DNA from: Kovacikia minuta CCNUW1
GTDB lineage: Bacteria > Cyanobacteriota > Cyanobacteriia > Leptolyngbyales > Leptolyngbyaceae
NCBI RefSeq assembly: GCF_020091585.1
Contig: NZ_CP083582.1
Location: forward strand, 1,860,001 to 1,924,000
Direction of reading: 5' to 3'
Length of the DNA: 64,000 bases
Program-made: the position numbers and the translations under genes
The notes under the pieces: model-generated
What the model was told of the DNA's origin: nothing
What the model saw: only the letters and a program-made list of their open reading frames with translations
Databases searched by the model: none
Shown: positions 1-9,003 of the stretch, in pieces
Numbering within the stretch: the first letter of the stretch is position 1
Layout of the letters: each line of letters begins with the position of its first letter

Positions 1-146
1 GTTCCAACGAACGCTTGCGAATCATCTAAGGAAAACTACGACATAACGGGAGGACTGTGGCAGAAATGGGGGGATGAAGGGGAGCGATCGCTGCAACCAT
101 CAGAGTTCAATTTGTTACACTGAGGCGACAATTTTTCAGCGAACCC

Positions 147-1038
147 ATGACCGAGCAGCGTGACGAGTTTGATAGCCCCTGGAAAGACATTCTGGAAGCT
201 TACTTCCAAGACTTTATGCAATTTTTCTTTCCCCAGATGCACGCTGATACTGACTGGAACCGAGGCTATGACTTTCTGGATCAAGAGCTACGGCAGGTCG
301 TGCGGGATGCAGAACTGGGAAAGCGGTTGGTCGATAAACTGGTGAAGAGTCTGGAAACTCAGTGGTGAAGAAACTTGGGTATTAGCACACATCGAAATTC
401 AAAGCCAGGAAGAGAGTCAATTCAGCGATCGCATGTTTGTGTATTACTATCGTCTGCGAGACAGGTACAAGCAACCGATTGCAAGTTTAGCCATCCTGGG
501 AGACGAGCGGGCAACTTGGCGACCGCAGCCCTTCCAGGAGGAACTTTGGGGCTGTCGAGTCCTGTTTGAGTTTCCGATTATTAAGTTGCTGGACTATGAG
601 CCGCGATGGACAGAGTTAGAATCCATTCGTAATCCCTTTGCCATTGCAGTCATGGCGCATCTGAAGACGAAGGAAACCCGGAACGATGCGGTCGCCCGTA
701 AGGAATGGAAGTTTCGGCTGACGCGACAACTGTACGAGCAAGGCTATGAGCGGCAGGATATACTGAACTTATTCCGGTTTCTAGATTGGATGATGGAGTT
801 GCCAGAGGGCTTGAAGCAGGCATTTTGGACTGAACTTGAGCAGTATGAGCAGGAGCGACAGATGCCTTACGTGACTTCGATTGAGCAAATGGGGATTGAG
901 AAGGGGAGAGAGGAGGTGCGGCGATCGCTGGCTCTAAAAATGCTTCAGGAAAACCTTCCGCTGGAAACGATCGCCCGCATTACTGAATTTACAACTGCTG
1001 AACTCCAACAACTCCAAGCTAACCAGCAGCAGGAATAG
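147..1038 (+). pseudogene. Rpn-family PD-(D/E)XK nuclease/putative transposase, frameshifted
   Basis: Two adjacent reading frames together form one protein of the cyanobacterial Rpn/PDDEXK_2 family (recombination-promoting nucleases, often annotated as transposases). The first frame (147-368) carries the N-terminal part with AYFQDFMQFFFP. The second resumes with KLSGEETWVLAHIEIQSQ, whose E-x-Q is the family's version of the nuclease ExK motif, and runs to 1038 with a helical C-terminus. Removing one base near 345-349 rejoins them (expected ...LVKVWKLSGEE...). The next ATG in the second frame is at 433, which would omit the nuclease core. The gene is therefore broken as given, either a true pseudogene or a sequence error. 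These genes are mobile or multicopy in cyanobacteria. Family assignment is from motifs only. Confidence 0.75.
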
Positions 1039-1151
1039 CGATCGCCCCTCTAGTCGCGAGAACTGCGATCGCTCCTGCTACGAGTTTTTCCATTCAACAA
1101 ATCCAGCAGCAGGCGATCGCCCTCAAAATCCAACATATCTAGCGCGATCGC
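1038..1151. repeat. Cluster of four HIP1 octamers
   Basis: Four copies of GCGATCGC lie at 1038-1045, 1065-1072, 1113-1120 and 1144-1151, starting at the stop codon of the Rpn-like gene. HIP1 is the over-represented palindromic octamer of many cyanobacteria. Its density here supports a cyanobacterial source. The rest of the spacer to about 1300 shows no gene. Confidence 0.85.
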
Positions 1152-1301
1152 TCCTCCTACATCAATTAAACCGTTACTTGGAAGAATTACGTGAGCAGTA
1201 CGATGCAAATTGAACCTATGTCATTCAGCCAGTTGGAGGATTGATGTAGGATGGATTTTGGGCAATCGTAGCAGGTTCTTGTGAGAAGGTCAGCGATTGC
1301 G

Positions 1302-1550
1302 CTACGGCAAGAAATTGAATAGGTCATGCGCTCTAACATCCTGTAACCACCTGCTAAGCCCATACTGCGCTGCCAAAGCTCTATTAGAAGTCTTGTCCTG
1401 GAGTTTAGCTAAGGCGGATTGAACCAGTATTACAGTATCTGGAGGCCGGAAGTATTGTAAGGTTCCTAAACCTTGCAGTAAGGGTACTACCAAAGCTCCA
1501 TAGAGATATTTATGTAGTGATAATGGTTCAACATTCCTTGCGAGAGTGAT
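1302..1550 (-). pseudogene. Possible C-terminal fragment of an unrecognised protein
   Basis: An open frame on the minus strand encodes a protein-like stretch (LSLHKYLYGALVVPLLQ, then SALAKLQDKTSNRALAAQYG) ending in a normal stop. It has no clear start or upstream part, and its 5' end runs into G-rich sequence shared with the opposite strand. It could be the tail of a decayed gene or a chance frame. I do not recognise the family. Confidence 0.2.
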
Positions 1551-1689
1551 GTGGCGGAAATGGGGGGGATTAGGGAGGAGGTTGCTGCCCGACTTCAGCG
1601 AAAGAATTGAGCACTTCATCCTGACGAGGGTGCCGACGCATGTATTTCTAAATAGCCGTCAGCGGCAACATGCAGTCACTTATCAGGCA

Positions 1690-2889
1690 ATGGATGTGAA
1701 AGTTCTCCATGTGATTCCCTCCATTTCTCCCCTGCGTGGTGGTCCCAGTCAGGCAGCCATCGAGATGGTGGGAGCGCTCCGCACTCATGGTGTTGAGGCT
1801 GAAATTGTCACAACTAATGATCACGGACCTGATTTGCTTGATGTTCCCCTCAACCAGCGAATTGAGTACCAGCACGTTCCCGTTCGATTTTTTTCCCGAT
1901 TTTCTCCTTCAATGCATGCTGCGCGGGAGTTTGCTTTCTCCCATCAGTTAACGACCTGGCTCTGGCATCAGGTGCGCAACTACGATTTATTGCATGTTCA
2001 TGCTATTTTTTCTTATCCTTCCACAATCGCAATGGCGATCGCCCGCCAAAAACAGGTTCCTTATATTAACCGTCCACTGGGACAACTGTGTGAATGGTCA
2101 CTTCAGCAGAGTGCCCGTAAAAAACAAACCTACTTACAATTAATTGAACGATCGAACCTGAACCAAAGTACAGCGCTACACTTTACTTCTCACCAGGAAC
2201 ACCAGGAAACAAAACGGTTGGGGCTAAAAACACCAGGGGTTGTGTTGCCGCATGGTCTTACCCTTGCACCTGCAATTCCCAATGCACGGCAACGCCTGCG
2301 ACAACAGTTCAATTTGCCAGCGGACGAACCGATCATTTTGTTTCTGTCACGCTTGCATCCCAAGAAAGGACTGGATTATTTGATTCCTGCCCTGGGTAAA
2401 CTGCGGCATTACCGCTTTACCTTTATTCTGGCGGGCAATGGTTCACCCGAATATGAAACCGAAGTGGAGGCGTTGCTGAGGCAATACGAATTGAGCGATC
2501 GCACCTGCCGCGCCGGATTTGTAACTGGAGAGAAGAAGGATTTATTGCTCCAGGGTTCAGATTTGTTTGCCCTCACATCCCATTCAGAAAACTTTGGCGT
2601 TGCAGTTCTAGAAGCAATGGCAGTGGGGCTACCTGTGATTGTGACACCAGGAATTGCCCTGGCTGCTGTTGTGGCTGAGCACCAATTGGGTCTGGTTCCC
2701 AGGTTGAATGCAGAGGCAATTTCATTTGCCATTGATCATTGTTTAAGCCATCCAGAACAACGCCGGGAAATGGGCGATCGTGCCCGTCAACTGGTGCTTG
2801 CAAAGTATACCTGGAAGCAGGTTACCGCACAGATGCAGCAAACCTATGCCGCTATTCGTCAACAGAAGCCACTTCCAGTTTTTGACTGA
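1690..2889 (+). CDS. Glycosyltransferase family 4 (GT-B)
   Basis: About 399 aa. It should transfer a sugar from a nucleotide-sugar donor during cell-surface polysaccharide assembly. The N-terminus (VLHVIPSISPLRGGPSQAA) is the usual GT4 start with the Gly-rich acceptor-side loop. The C-terminal Rossmann half has ILFLSRLHPKKGLDYLIPAL and the donor-binding EX7E region around SHSENFGVAVLEAMAVGLPV. The ATG at 1690 was chosen because the family homology starts at MDVKVLHVIP; the frame is open upstream from 1546, but that part looks like non-coding spacer. It is the first gene of a same-strand glycan cluster with a methyltransferase (2954), a GT2 (3647) and an SGNH hydrolase (4501). Exact sugar specificity cannot be told. 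Confidence 0.9.
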   Translation: MDVKVLHVIPSISPLRGGPSQAAIEMVGALRTHGVEAEIVTTNDHGPDLLDVPLNQRIEYQHVPVRFFSRFSPSMHAAREFAFSHQLTTWLWHQVRNYDLLHVHAIFSYPSTIAMAIARQKQVPYINRPLGQLCEWSLQQSARKKQTYLQLIERSNLNQSTALHFTSHQEHQETKRLGLKTPGVVLPHGLTLAPAIPNARQRLRQQFNLPADEPIILFLSRLHPKKGLDYLIPALGKLRHYRFTFILAGNGSPEYETEVEALLRQYELSDRTCRAGFVTGEKKDLLLQGSDLFALTSHSENFGVAVLEAMAVGLPVIVTPGIALAAVVAEHQLGLVPRLNAEAISFAIDHCLSHPEQRREMGDRARQLVLAKYTWKQVTAQMQQTYAAIRQQKPLPVFD

Positions 2890-2953
2890 CTCGGTTTTCG
2901 GCTGGCTCAATTTCTGACTTACCCTATTTAACTCAATTCCCTTTGGTTTTCCC

Positions 2954-3601
2954 ATGCAAATCTCGATGAACCCTTCCGAGTATTCCTACGCCAGTGGTGA
3001 AGCTGGTCATCATCACGCCTATCTAATAACGCCACTATTAGAGTTCTTGCCCCAACAAACTGCCACCTCATCCCAAAAACTTCGAGTTCTAGATCTTGGC
3101 TGTGGTAACGGTAGCCTTACCCGGAGGATTGCCCAACAAGGATATGAAGTTGTTGGTGTGGAGGATTCAGCTTCAGGCGTTCAGTGTGCTCAACAGCATG
3201 CCCCGGAGTGCCACTTCATTCATGCAAGTATCTACCATCTCCCTTTCGCAGATTTGGAAGGTCAATTTGACATTGTGGTTGGTGCTGAAGTAATTGAACA
3301 TTTGATTTATCCAAGAGAGCTGGTGCGATCGGCTCAGCGGTGCCTAAAACCGGGAGGTCGCCTCATTCTCACAACCCCTTACCACGGATATTGGAAGAAT
3401 TTAGCGTTAGCATCTTGCGGAAAGATGGATCAGCACTTTACTGCCCTTTGGGATGGTGGGCATGTCAAATTTTTCTCTGTATCTACGCTAACAAAGTTGT
3501 TAGAAGAAGAAGGATTGACTCAAATTCACTTTAAGTTTGCAGGTAGGATTCCCTATCTCTGGAAATCAATGCTGTGCTCCAGTGTTGTAGGGATGGATTA
3601 A
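2954..3601 (+). CDS. Class I SAM-dependent methyltransferase
   Basis: 215 aa. SAM-binding motif I is LDLGCGNGSLTRRIA, followed by the acidic end of strand 2 (VVGVEDSA). Motif II is FDIVVGAEVIEHL and the post-motif is LKPGGRLILTTPYHGYWKN. These features match the Methyltransf_11/23 type found in O-antigen and exopolysaccharide clusters, where sugars or lipid carriers are methylated. An alternative ATG lies 12 bases downstream. It sits 64 bases after the GT4 gene and 45 bases before the GT2 gene, so co-transcription is likely. The extreme C-terminus (SSVVGMD) looks short but plausible. The substrate is unknown. Confidence 0.87.
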   Translation: MQISMNPSEYSYASGEAGHHHAYLITPLLEFLPQQTATSSQKLRVLDLGCGNGSLTRRIAQQGYEVVGVEDSASGVQCAQQHAPECHFIHASIYHLPFADLEGQFDIVVGAEVIEHLIYPRELVRSAQRCLKPGGRLILTTPYHGYWKNLALASCGKMDQHFTALWDGGHVKFFSVSTLTKLLEEEGLTQIHFKFAGRIPYLWKSMLCSSVVGMD

Positions 3602-3646
3602 ATAGAACTTTCCAAACGTCGTTTGATATTCCTTCAGCCAACCATT

Positions 3647-4423
3647 ATGGTTATGTTAGAGAAAGTTACTCCTCTAATCCTCACCTACAACGAAGCTCCC
3701 AATATCGATCGCACCCTGCAACAACTGACCTGGGCGCAAACCATCCTTGTGATTGATAGTTTTAGTAGCGATGAAACATTAGAAATTCTTTACTCCTATC
3801 CTCAGGTCAAAGTTATTCAACGATCTTTTGATAGCTTTGCCAATCAATGCAACTTTGGTCTATCTAAGATTGAGACTGAGTGGGCGCTTTCTATTGATGC
3901 AGACTATGTTGTAACAGAAGCCTTAATTAATGAAATTAACGGTCTACCTGATTCTCCCGAAGTCAATGGTTACAGTGTTCGATTCAAATATTGTGTTTTT
4001 GGCAAACCACTGCGAGGAACCTTACTACCACCCAGGACAGTTTTATACCGTCGCTGCAAGGCAACCTATCAAGATGACGGACATGCCCACCGAGTTTGGG
4101 TAGAAGGGGGACTGGGAAAGCTTTCTGGTTATATCTACCATGACGATCGCAAACCATTGAGTCGATGGTTGTGGGCGCAGGATCGTTACATGGTCATCGA
4201 AATCAAAAAACTCTTAGAAACTCCTTTCAATGAATTAAGTTGGGGCGATCGTATTCGTAGAACAAAGATTCTCGCTCCATTTATCATTCTTATCTATTGC
4301 CTGGTGCTCAAAGGCGGCATTTTAGATGGCTGGCGTGGTTGGTATTATGCCTTTCAACGAGTTCTGGCAGAAACACTGTTAGGAATTCGGTTAATTGAAG
4401 CCGAGAAGATGAAAAGTAACTGA
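3647..4423 (+). CDS. Glycosyltransferase family 2
   Basis: About 258 aa. The GT-A fold is shown by VTPLILTYNEAPNIDRTL at the N-terminus, LVIDSFSSDETLEI in the nucleotide-binding part, and the metal-binding DAD (LSIDADYV) near residue 90. The family resembles WaaE/KdtX-like GT2 enzymes that add sugars to lipopolysaccharide cores. Candidate starts are ATG 3647 and ATG 3653; a TTG at 3623 is also in frame. No strong ribosome-binding site separates them. It lies between the methyltransferase and the SGNH hydrolase on the same strand and is probably part of the same operon. The acceptor cannot be inferred. Confidence 0.87.
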   Translation: MVMLEKVTPLILTYNEAPNIDRTLQQLTWAQTILVIDSFSSDETLEILYSYPQVKVIQRSFDSFANQCNFGLSKIETEWALSIDADYVVTEALINEINGLPDSPEVNGYSVRFKYCVFGKPLRGTLLPPRTVLYRRCKATYQDDGHAHRVWVEGGLGKLSGYIYHDDRKPLSRWLWAQDRYMVIEIKKLLETPFNELSWGDRIRRTKILAPFIILIYCLVLKGGILDGWRGWYYAFQRVLAETLLGIRLIEAEKMKSN

Positions 4424-4500
4424 ATAAATCACCCACAAGATATGAAGGAATGGTGCATTTTGTCTTTGACTGATGCCCCAAAACAACTATCGGTTAAGCC

Positions 4501-5529
4501 ATGAAATTTCATCCCAGGTATCGGATTCCAGCGATTGGGATCACTGCTTTAGTTGCAACTGAAATATTTCTAAGAGCAGCATTTGGACTGGGAAATCCGG
4601 TTCTATTTCAAACCGATCCGGAGACAGGTTATCGCTTTAAACCCAATCAAAAGAGCATCCGCTTCAGTAAGCGAATTGAGTATAACCAGTACTCTCAACG
4701 GTCTGAACCAATTACCGCTAAAAAACCTGAAGGAACCCTAAGAGTTTTGATGATAGGTGATTCAGTTCTAAATGGGGGCAATCCAGTTGATCAATCCGAA
4801 ACAATTACCCATTTGCTAGAAGATAAAATTGTAGCGATCGGACAGCGTGCAGAAGTGTTGAATGCTTCTGCCAGTGGTTGGGGAATTGGCAATCAATTGG
4901 GGTATTTGCAAAAGTTTGGTACGCTTGACAGCGATAGAGTCATTCTGTTGATCAGTTCGCACAATCTTACCCAACCCACCAGTACCGGCGATCGCGTCGG
5001 CAACAATCCCTTTTTCCCTGACCAAGCTCCTTTGTTCGCCACTCAGGAAGCCATCAGGCGTTATCTTTTACCCATGTTTCAAACAGCGATCAATTTTGAG
5101 CAATCTTCTAATTCCCCAGAACCGGTAGTATCTACTGGGAAAATTTCTACATCATCTGAGGCGGAGCAGCACTTCCAGCACAATATGGAGCTACTGAAAA
5201 AAAGTATCTCCCTGGTTAAAGCGCAAAAAGTTCCTCTGGAGGTTCTTTTCGTTCCCAATCGGCAAAACTTAACGCCTGCCTTCACCACTCCAGCCTATAA
5301 GCTCAAATTCCTTCAGTTTCTTAACGCCCAAGAAATTCCTGTGTTGGATGTTCACAAAGCCTGGTCAGCCGTTCCTGTAATGGCAGGATCAACTTACTTT
5401 CGAGATGGCAAGCACCTGACTGAAAAAGGGAACGAAGCTGTTGCCAATTTTATCTTTCAACAGCTTTGTTTTACCCGGCAGGTTAAGCAGTGCGCCTCGC
5501 CACACACATCAGCGACAATGCTGCCATAG
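4501..5529 (+). CDS. SGNH/GDSL-type hydrolase, membrane-anchored
   Basis: 342 aa. A single N-terminal hydrophobic segment (IPAIGITALVATEIFLRAAF) anchors the protein. The SGNH blocks are visible: VLMIGDSVLNGG carries the nucleophile Ser, NASASGWGIGNQ the Gly block, and DGKHLTEKGNEAVA the catalytic Asp/His. Such proteins act as O-acetyl-glycan esterases or acyltransferase partners in polysaccharide clusters, which fits the neighbours. Its last 47 bases overlap the 3' end of the convergent methyltransferase gene at 5483-6373. Activity direction and substrate are unknown. Confidence 0.85.
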   Translation: MKFHPRYRIPAIGITALVATEIFLRAAFGLGNPVLFQTDPETGYRFKPNQKSIRFSKRIEYNQYSQRSEPITAKKPEGTLRVLMIGDSVLNGGNPVDQSETITHLLEDKIVAIGQRAEVLNASASGWGIGNQLGYLQKFGTLDSDRVILLISSHNLTQPTSTGDRVGNNPFFPDQAPLFATQEAIRRYLLPMFQTAINFEQSSNSPEPVVSTGKISTSSEAEQHFQHNMELLKKSISLVKAQKVPLEVLFVPNRQNLTPAFTTPAYKLKFLQFLNAQEIPVLDVHKAWSAVPVMAGSTYFRDGKHLTEKGNEAVANFIFQQLCFTRQVKQCASPHTSATMLP

Positions 5530-6373
5530 GTGAATCAGGATTAATTCCAGAGAGTTGCTGAGCTAGACGGCACTTCCAGATCGATCGCCCATAGTTACCC
5601 TGCAATACTTCTTTTCCGGCAGTGTTGTTATGGGGATAAATGTGAAGGCTAAATCCGAGAGGTTCTAAAATCTCCTGGTAGAACTCGGGGGTGACGCCAT
5701 CCCCAGGCTTATGGTGAACCTCGCTTGCCAGTCCCCAAAATTGTTCATCTGGGGTGGAGTGCCCACCCCGCTTCAGCCAGCGATAGAACGGTAAGCGGGC
5801 TTTCCATAGCCATAATCCCAATTGTCGGTATTGCCACGCTGATTGTTGCGGATCATGATCAGTAATTAAAAGCCCGCCCGGACGAACCAGACGAGCTGAT
5901 TCCTGTAATGCTTTTGCCATATTGTCGCAGTGGTGTAACGTCGCATTGACCATTACAATGTCTGCGAATCCAGATTCAAAAGGGAGTTGTTGGGCATCTG
6001 CCAGAACTGGTGTGTAGCCCAATGTTTTAGCCATTTTAAGCGCACCCAGGGAAACATCTACCCCAATTAACCGTCGAGGTTTACCACAGCGATCGCCCAA
6101 AGTCGCATACAAGTTACCCGGTCCACACCCCACATCCACCACAATTTTGTTTTGCCAGTTGCCAATTACCGCCTGCCAGCGGTCTGCAAATGCCGCATCG
6201 CGATGGCAGGCTGAAAAGTAGTTTTTCGCCCAGGTAGGATGTCCAAAATAATAGGCGTTCGCCTGGATTGCCAGCGTCAGATTTGAAATTTTGCAGATTG
6301 GAATCTCTCCATCCCATTGCTCAATGCTGCTATCTGGGAGATACGGAGACGAGACCCCAAATTGGTTAATCAT
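5483..6373 (-). CDS. SAM-dependent methyltransferase
   Basis: About 296 aa. Motif I is VVDVGCGPGNLYATLG, motif II ADIVMVNATLHHCDN, and the post-motif VRPGGLLITDHDPQQSAW. The ATG at 6373 is chosen because GGAGGT lies about 8 bases upstream. The frame stays open to 6508, but that extension translates a palindromic repeat (6448-6519) and is unlikely to be coding. The long C-terminal region after the Rossmann core is typical of small-molecule or glycolipid methyltransferases. It is divergent from the 2OG oxygenase at 7010 and convergent, overlapping, with the SGNH hydrolase. The substrate is unknown. Confidence 0.87.
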   Translation of the reverse strand: MINQFGVSSPYLPDSSIEQWDGEIPICKISNLTLAIQANAYYFGHPTWAKNYFSACHRDAAFADRWQAVIGNWQNKIVVDVGCGPGNLYATLGDRCGKPRRLIGVDVSLGALKMAKTLGYTPVLADAQQLPFESGFADIVMVNATLHHCDNMAKALQESARLVRPGGLLITDHDPQQSAWQYRQLGLWLWKARLPFYRWLKRGGHSTPDEQFWGLASEVHHKPGDGVTPEFYQEILEPLGFSLHIYPHNNTAGKEVLQGNYGRSIWKCRLAQQLSGINPDSPMAALSLMCVARRTA

Positions 6374-6447
6374 CAGATCTACCTCCGAAACTAAAGATTC
6401 AGGCGAATTTGCTGCTAAGGAACAAGAATTAAATAACATCGACTTTT

Positions 6448-6519
6448 GTAGGTTGGGTTGAGTCTGCGAAACCCAACATCTGCGGGGGTGTTGGGTTTCA
6501 TACTTCAACCCAACCTACG
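6448..6519. repeat. Palindromic intergenic repeat (GTAGGTTGGGTTGA type)
   Basis: The outer arms GTAGGTTGGGTTGA and TCAACCCAACCTAC are perfect inverted repeats, and inner ACCCAACA pairs with TGTTGGGT. The whole folds into a long hairpin. This is a widespread style of cyanobacterial small palindromic repeat. It lies directly upstream of the methyltransferase start. Confidence 0.8.
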
Positions 6520-6589
6520 CAGGATATTTAATTCGCGATCCTAAGAAGTTGCAGGATAAGGTGATGTTCCAAACATGTTGTTGATTTTC

Positions 6590-6682
6590 TATAGCAGTCC
6601 TAAATCAGTCGTGAGATTGAGAGGCTTTGTGAGAAAGGATGCCATTGGCACCCTTTCTCACAATCCATTTAGGATTGCTATA
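6590..6682. repeat. MITE-like inverted repeat, family A copy 1
   Basis: About 93 bp bounded by TATAGCA and TGCTATA with long imperfect inverted arms (TCCTAAAT...ATTTAGGA; GTGAGAAAGGATGCC...CCTTTCTCAC). A close copy is at 20842-20935 and a diverged one at 20755-20845. The rest of the spacer to 7009 holds nothing else I can identify. Confidence 0.8.
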
Positions 6683-7009
6683 TGCGCTGTCTCTACAGAC
6701 AGGGCCACTCGGTTGGCAACCGTTCAGAACCACTACCCAGAATAAAAAGCAAACTCTATCGTTGGTAGAAATCGCACAGGGTCGAAATTAGGTTACCGAA
6801 GTTATTTATACTTCGACTGATCCAGTATTCCGATTCTTGAACTGGTACAACATAGAACTCAGGAGGGATCTGGTAATCGGATTTTTACCCTGTCCCCATG
6901 TACCCATTCCCCTCCTTTTATTCAGTTCTCAATGAAAGGATAAAACTATCCGGATTGTTTGAACCCTGCTTGAAAGATTCTTAGGAAGAGTCTTTGGAGC
7001 TGCGATCGC

Positions 7010-7876
7010 ATGGAAAACCAGGCTCATATTATCACTAAAAAGACAACCGCACCTGGGCGCAGAAACGACTATGCCGAACAGATTCTAGAAAGACTTGAAG
7101 CCTGTCAGGATTCATTACATCAAGAGTTTTTTAGTGCAAATCGGATCAACAGTTGCTTTGTTGACGAGGTATTGAGTGAAAGGGATGCCAGAGAGATCTA
7201 TGCAGCTTTTCCCCAACAGGAAGAGATGTTACGCCTCAAAGATTTGCGCGAGTTTAAGTATGTGGGAATGCAAATGGATCGGTTTGATCCAATTCTGGAA
7301 GAGATCATCTATGCCTTTCAAGACCCCAGAATTGTTGCGATCGTTTCCCAAATTACTGGAATTGAGCCACTTCTGCCCGATGAGTACCTCTATGCTGGAG
7401 GCATCAGCCTGATGCATCAAGGCTGTTTTTTGAACCCCCACTTAGACAACTCCCACGACAAAGATCGCAACCACTACCGGGTATTAAATCTGCTTTACTA
7501 CGTCACACCGGACTGGCGGGAGACCTATGGCGGCAACCTGGAGCTTTGGGATCGGGGCATTAAACAACCTTGCAGAACCATCCATAGCAAGTTCAATCGC
7601 CTTGCGATCATGGTCACAAACCAAACCTCCTGGCACTCTGTTAGCCAGGTTCAGCATCCTGGGCGGCGCTGCTGTGTGTCCAATTACTACTTCTCACCCA
7701 AACCTGCTGAAGCAGAGAACTACTTTCATGTCACGTCTTTCCGAGGACGCCCCGAACAACCCCTCAGAGATTTCGTCTTACAAGGAGATCTTGCCCTGCG
7801 AAATGGGTTACGCAAGGTTTTCAAACGGGGAATCAGAAAACCCCACTTTTATCGGAAGACCGATGGAAAGTTTTGA
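7010..7876 (+). CDS. 2-oxoglutarate/Fe(II)-dependent oxygenase (prolyl-hydroxylase-like)
   Basis: 288 aa. The double-stranded beta-helix metal ligands are visible: H144-x-D146 in NPHLDNSHD and H209 in TSWHSVSQV, with R219 in HPGRRC as the likely 2-oxoglutarate-binding residue. The family (2OG-FeII_Oxy_3/P4Hc) hydroxylates proteins or small molecules using Fe(II), O2 and 2-oxoglutarate. It sits within the glycan cluster, 117 bases before a WcaF-like acetyltransferase, so it may modify a cell-surface glycan or lipid; this role is inferred only from context. A HIP1-like GCGATCGC ends two bases before the ATG. Confidence 0.88.
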   Translation: MENQAHIITKKTTAPGRRNDYAEQILERLEACQDSLHQEFFSANRINSCFVDEVLSERDAREIYAAFPQQEEMLRLKDLREFKYVGMQMDRFDPILEEIIYAFQDPRIVAIVSQITGIEPLLPDEYLYAGGISLMHQGCFLNPHLDNSHDKDRNHYRVLNLLYYVTPDWRETYGGNLELWDRGIKQPCRTIHSKFNRLAIMVTNQTSWHSVSQVQHPGRRCCVSNYYFSPKPAEAENYFHVTSFRGRPEQPLRDFVLQGDLALRNGLRKVFKRGIRKPHFYRKTDGKF

Positions 7877-7892
7877 GTTTTAAGTTGGGTCA

Positions 7893-7965
7893 TCGGTCAT
7901 TGGTCATTGGTAATCGGTAATTGGTGACTGGTGACTGGCGACTGGTGACTGGCGACTGACACCTA
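7893..7965. repeat. Degenerate short tandem repeats
   Basis: Runs of near-heptamers such as TTGGTCA, TTGGTAA, TGGTGAC and TGGCGAC fill the gap between the oxygenase and acetyltransferase genes. This is the short tandemly repeated repetitive style common in filamentous cyanobacteria. Similar text recurs at 47009-47045. Confidence 0.75.
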
Positions 7966-7993
7966 CCACCTATTACCTACCATCCACCTATCC

Positions 7994-8551
7994 ATGCACC
8001 TCGATCGCTACACGCTTGGTACTTACACCCCCGGTGCTCCCTTTTGGAAACAACTCCTCTGGTATTTTGGGGGAGATCTGCTGATTCGCAGCCGTTGGTT
8101 TCCCCTGTCTGCGTTCAAGGTTTGGATTTTGCGTTGCTTTGGCGCACAGGTGGGTCAGCAGGTACGAATTAAACCGGGTGTGCGGATCAAGTTTCCCTGG
8201 AAGTTATCGATCGGCGATCATGTCTGGATTGGCGAAAATGCCTGGATTGATAACGTTGATCGGGTGACCATAGAAAGCCACGTGTGTATTTCACAAAACG
8301 TTTATCTATGTACTGGCAACCATGATTGGAGCCATCCAGACTTTAAACTGGTGCCAGATTCAATCTGGATTGAGACGGGAAGCTGGATCGCTGCAAATGC
8401 GGTGATTGGTCCAGGTGTAAAGGTTGGTAAGGGAGCAGTATTATGCCTGGGAAGCGTCACCGGACGATCGCTACAACCGATGACCATTTATGCGGGCAAC
8501 CCTGCCCAACCGATCAAGGAACGAGTGGTTAACCAGAGCGATCGGAAATAG
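7994..8551 (+). CDS. WcaF-like hexapeptide acetyltransferase
   Basis: 185 aa. Left-handed beta-helix hexapeptide repeats run from about residue 55 (IKPGVRIKFPWKLSIGDHVWIGENAWI) to the C-terminus (IGPGVKVGKGAVLCLGSVT). The LCTGNHDWSHPDF stretch holds the catalytic-type His of the LbH acetyltransferase family. The N-terminal WFPLSAFKVWILRCFGA pattern is typical of the putative colanic acid biosynthesis acetyltransferase WcaF group. It should O-acetylate a sugar with acetyl-CoA in exopolysaccharide assembly. It is grouped with the flanking oxygenase and GT4 genes. Confidence 0.88.
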   Translation: MHLDRYTLGTYTPGAPFWKQLLWYFGGDLLIRSRWFPLSAFKVWILRCFGAQVGQQVRIKPGVRIKFPWKLSIGDHVWIGENAWIDNVDRVTIESHVCISQNVYLCTGNHDWSHPDFKLVPDSIWIETGSWIAANAVIGPGVKVGKGAVLCLGSVTGRSLQPMTIYAGNPAQPIKERVVNQSDRK

Positions 8552-8594
8552 AAAATAGGGGACAGGTTAGATTTATCCCCCAATTTGTCATTTG

Positions 8595-8690
8595 TGGTGG
8601 TCCTATTCAGGAAAGATAGAGCTTAAAAAGCGATCGGTGGGAGCGCGGGCATTTCGCACCCTCCCACCCTCCTTCCCTTCAGGGCACTAC
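8595..8690. repeat. Inverted repeat, family B copy 1
   Basis: GTGGTCCTATTCAGGAAAG at the left and CTTCCCTTCAGGGCACTAC at the right form imperfect inverted ends. The centre has GGGAGCGCGGGCATTTC and CACCCTCCCACC. A related copy is at 43132-43242. The remaining spacer (8691-8990) shows no gene I can support. Confidence 0.7.
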
Positions 8691-9003
8691 CCCATTTGTG
8701 AAGATGACCCGCATCAGCGTTTAAACCTCTGAGGGTTCGGAAAAATGCGTCCGTTGTGATGGCTAATAACAAAAAAGTGGCGGATTATACACAAAAAAAT
8801 TACGACCGTATAGTAACTCGACGAAACTCTTACTGAATTGGTTCAAGAATTAAGACGAGCTTCATTAAAGCTTCATTTACAATCCTCCGCAGTTAACCTG
8901 AGATGAATTTCAAAGGGTTGTAACAATCTTTCTCCGGAAGTGAGCGGATCTGCCCGTAAAGCTGTGAAGAAATATCCCAGCAAACGGTTTAAGGAGCTTG
9001 CTA

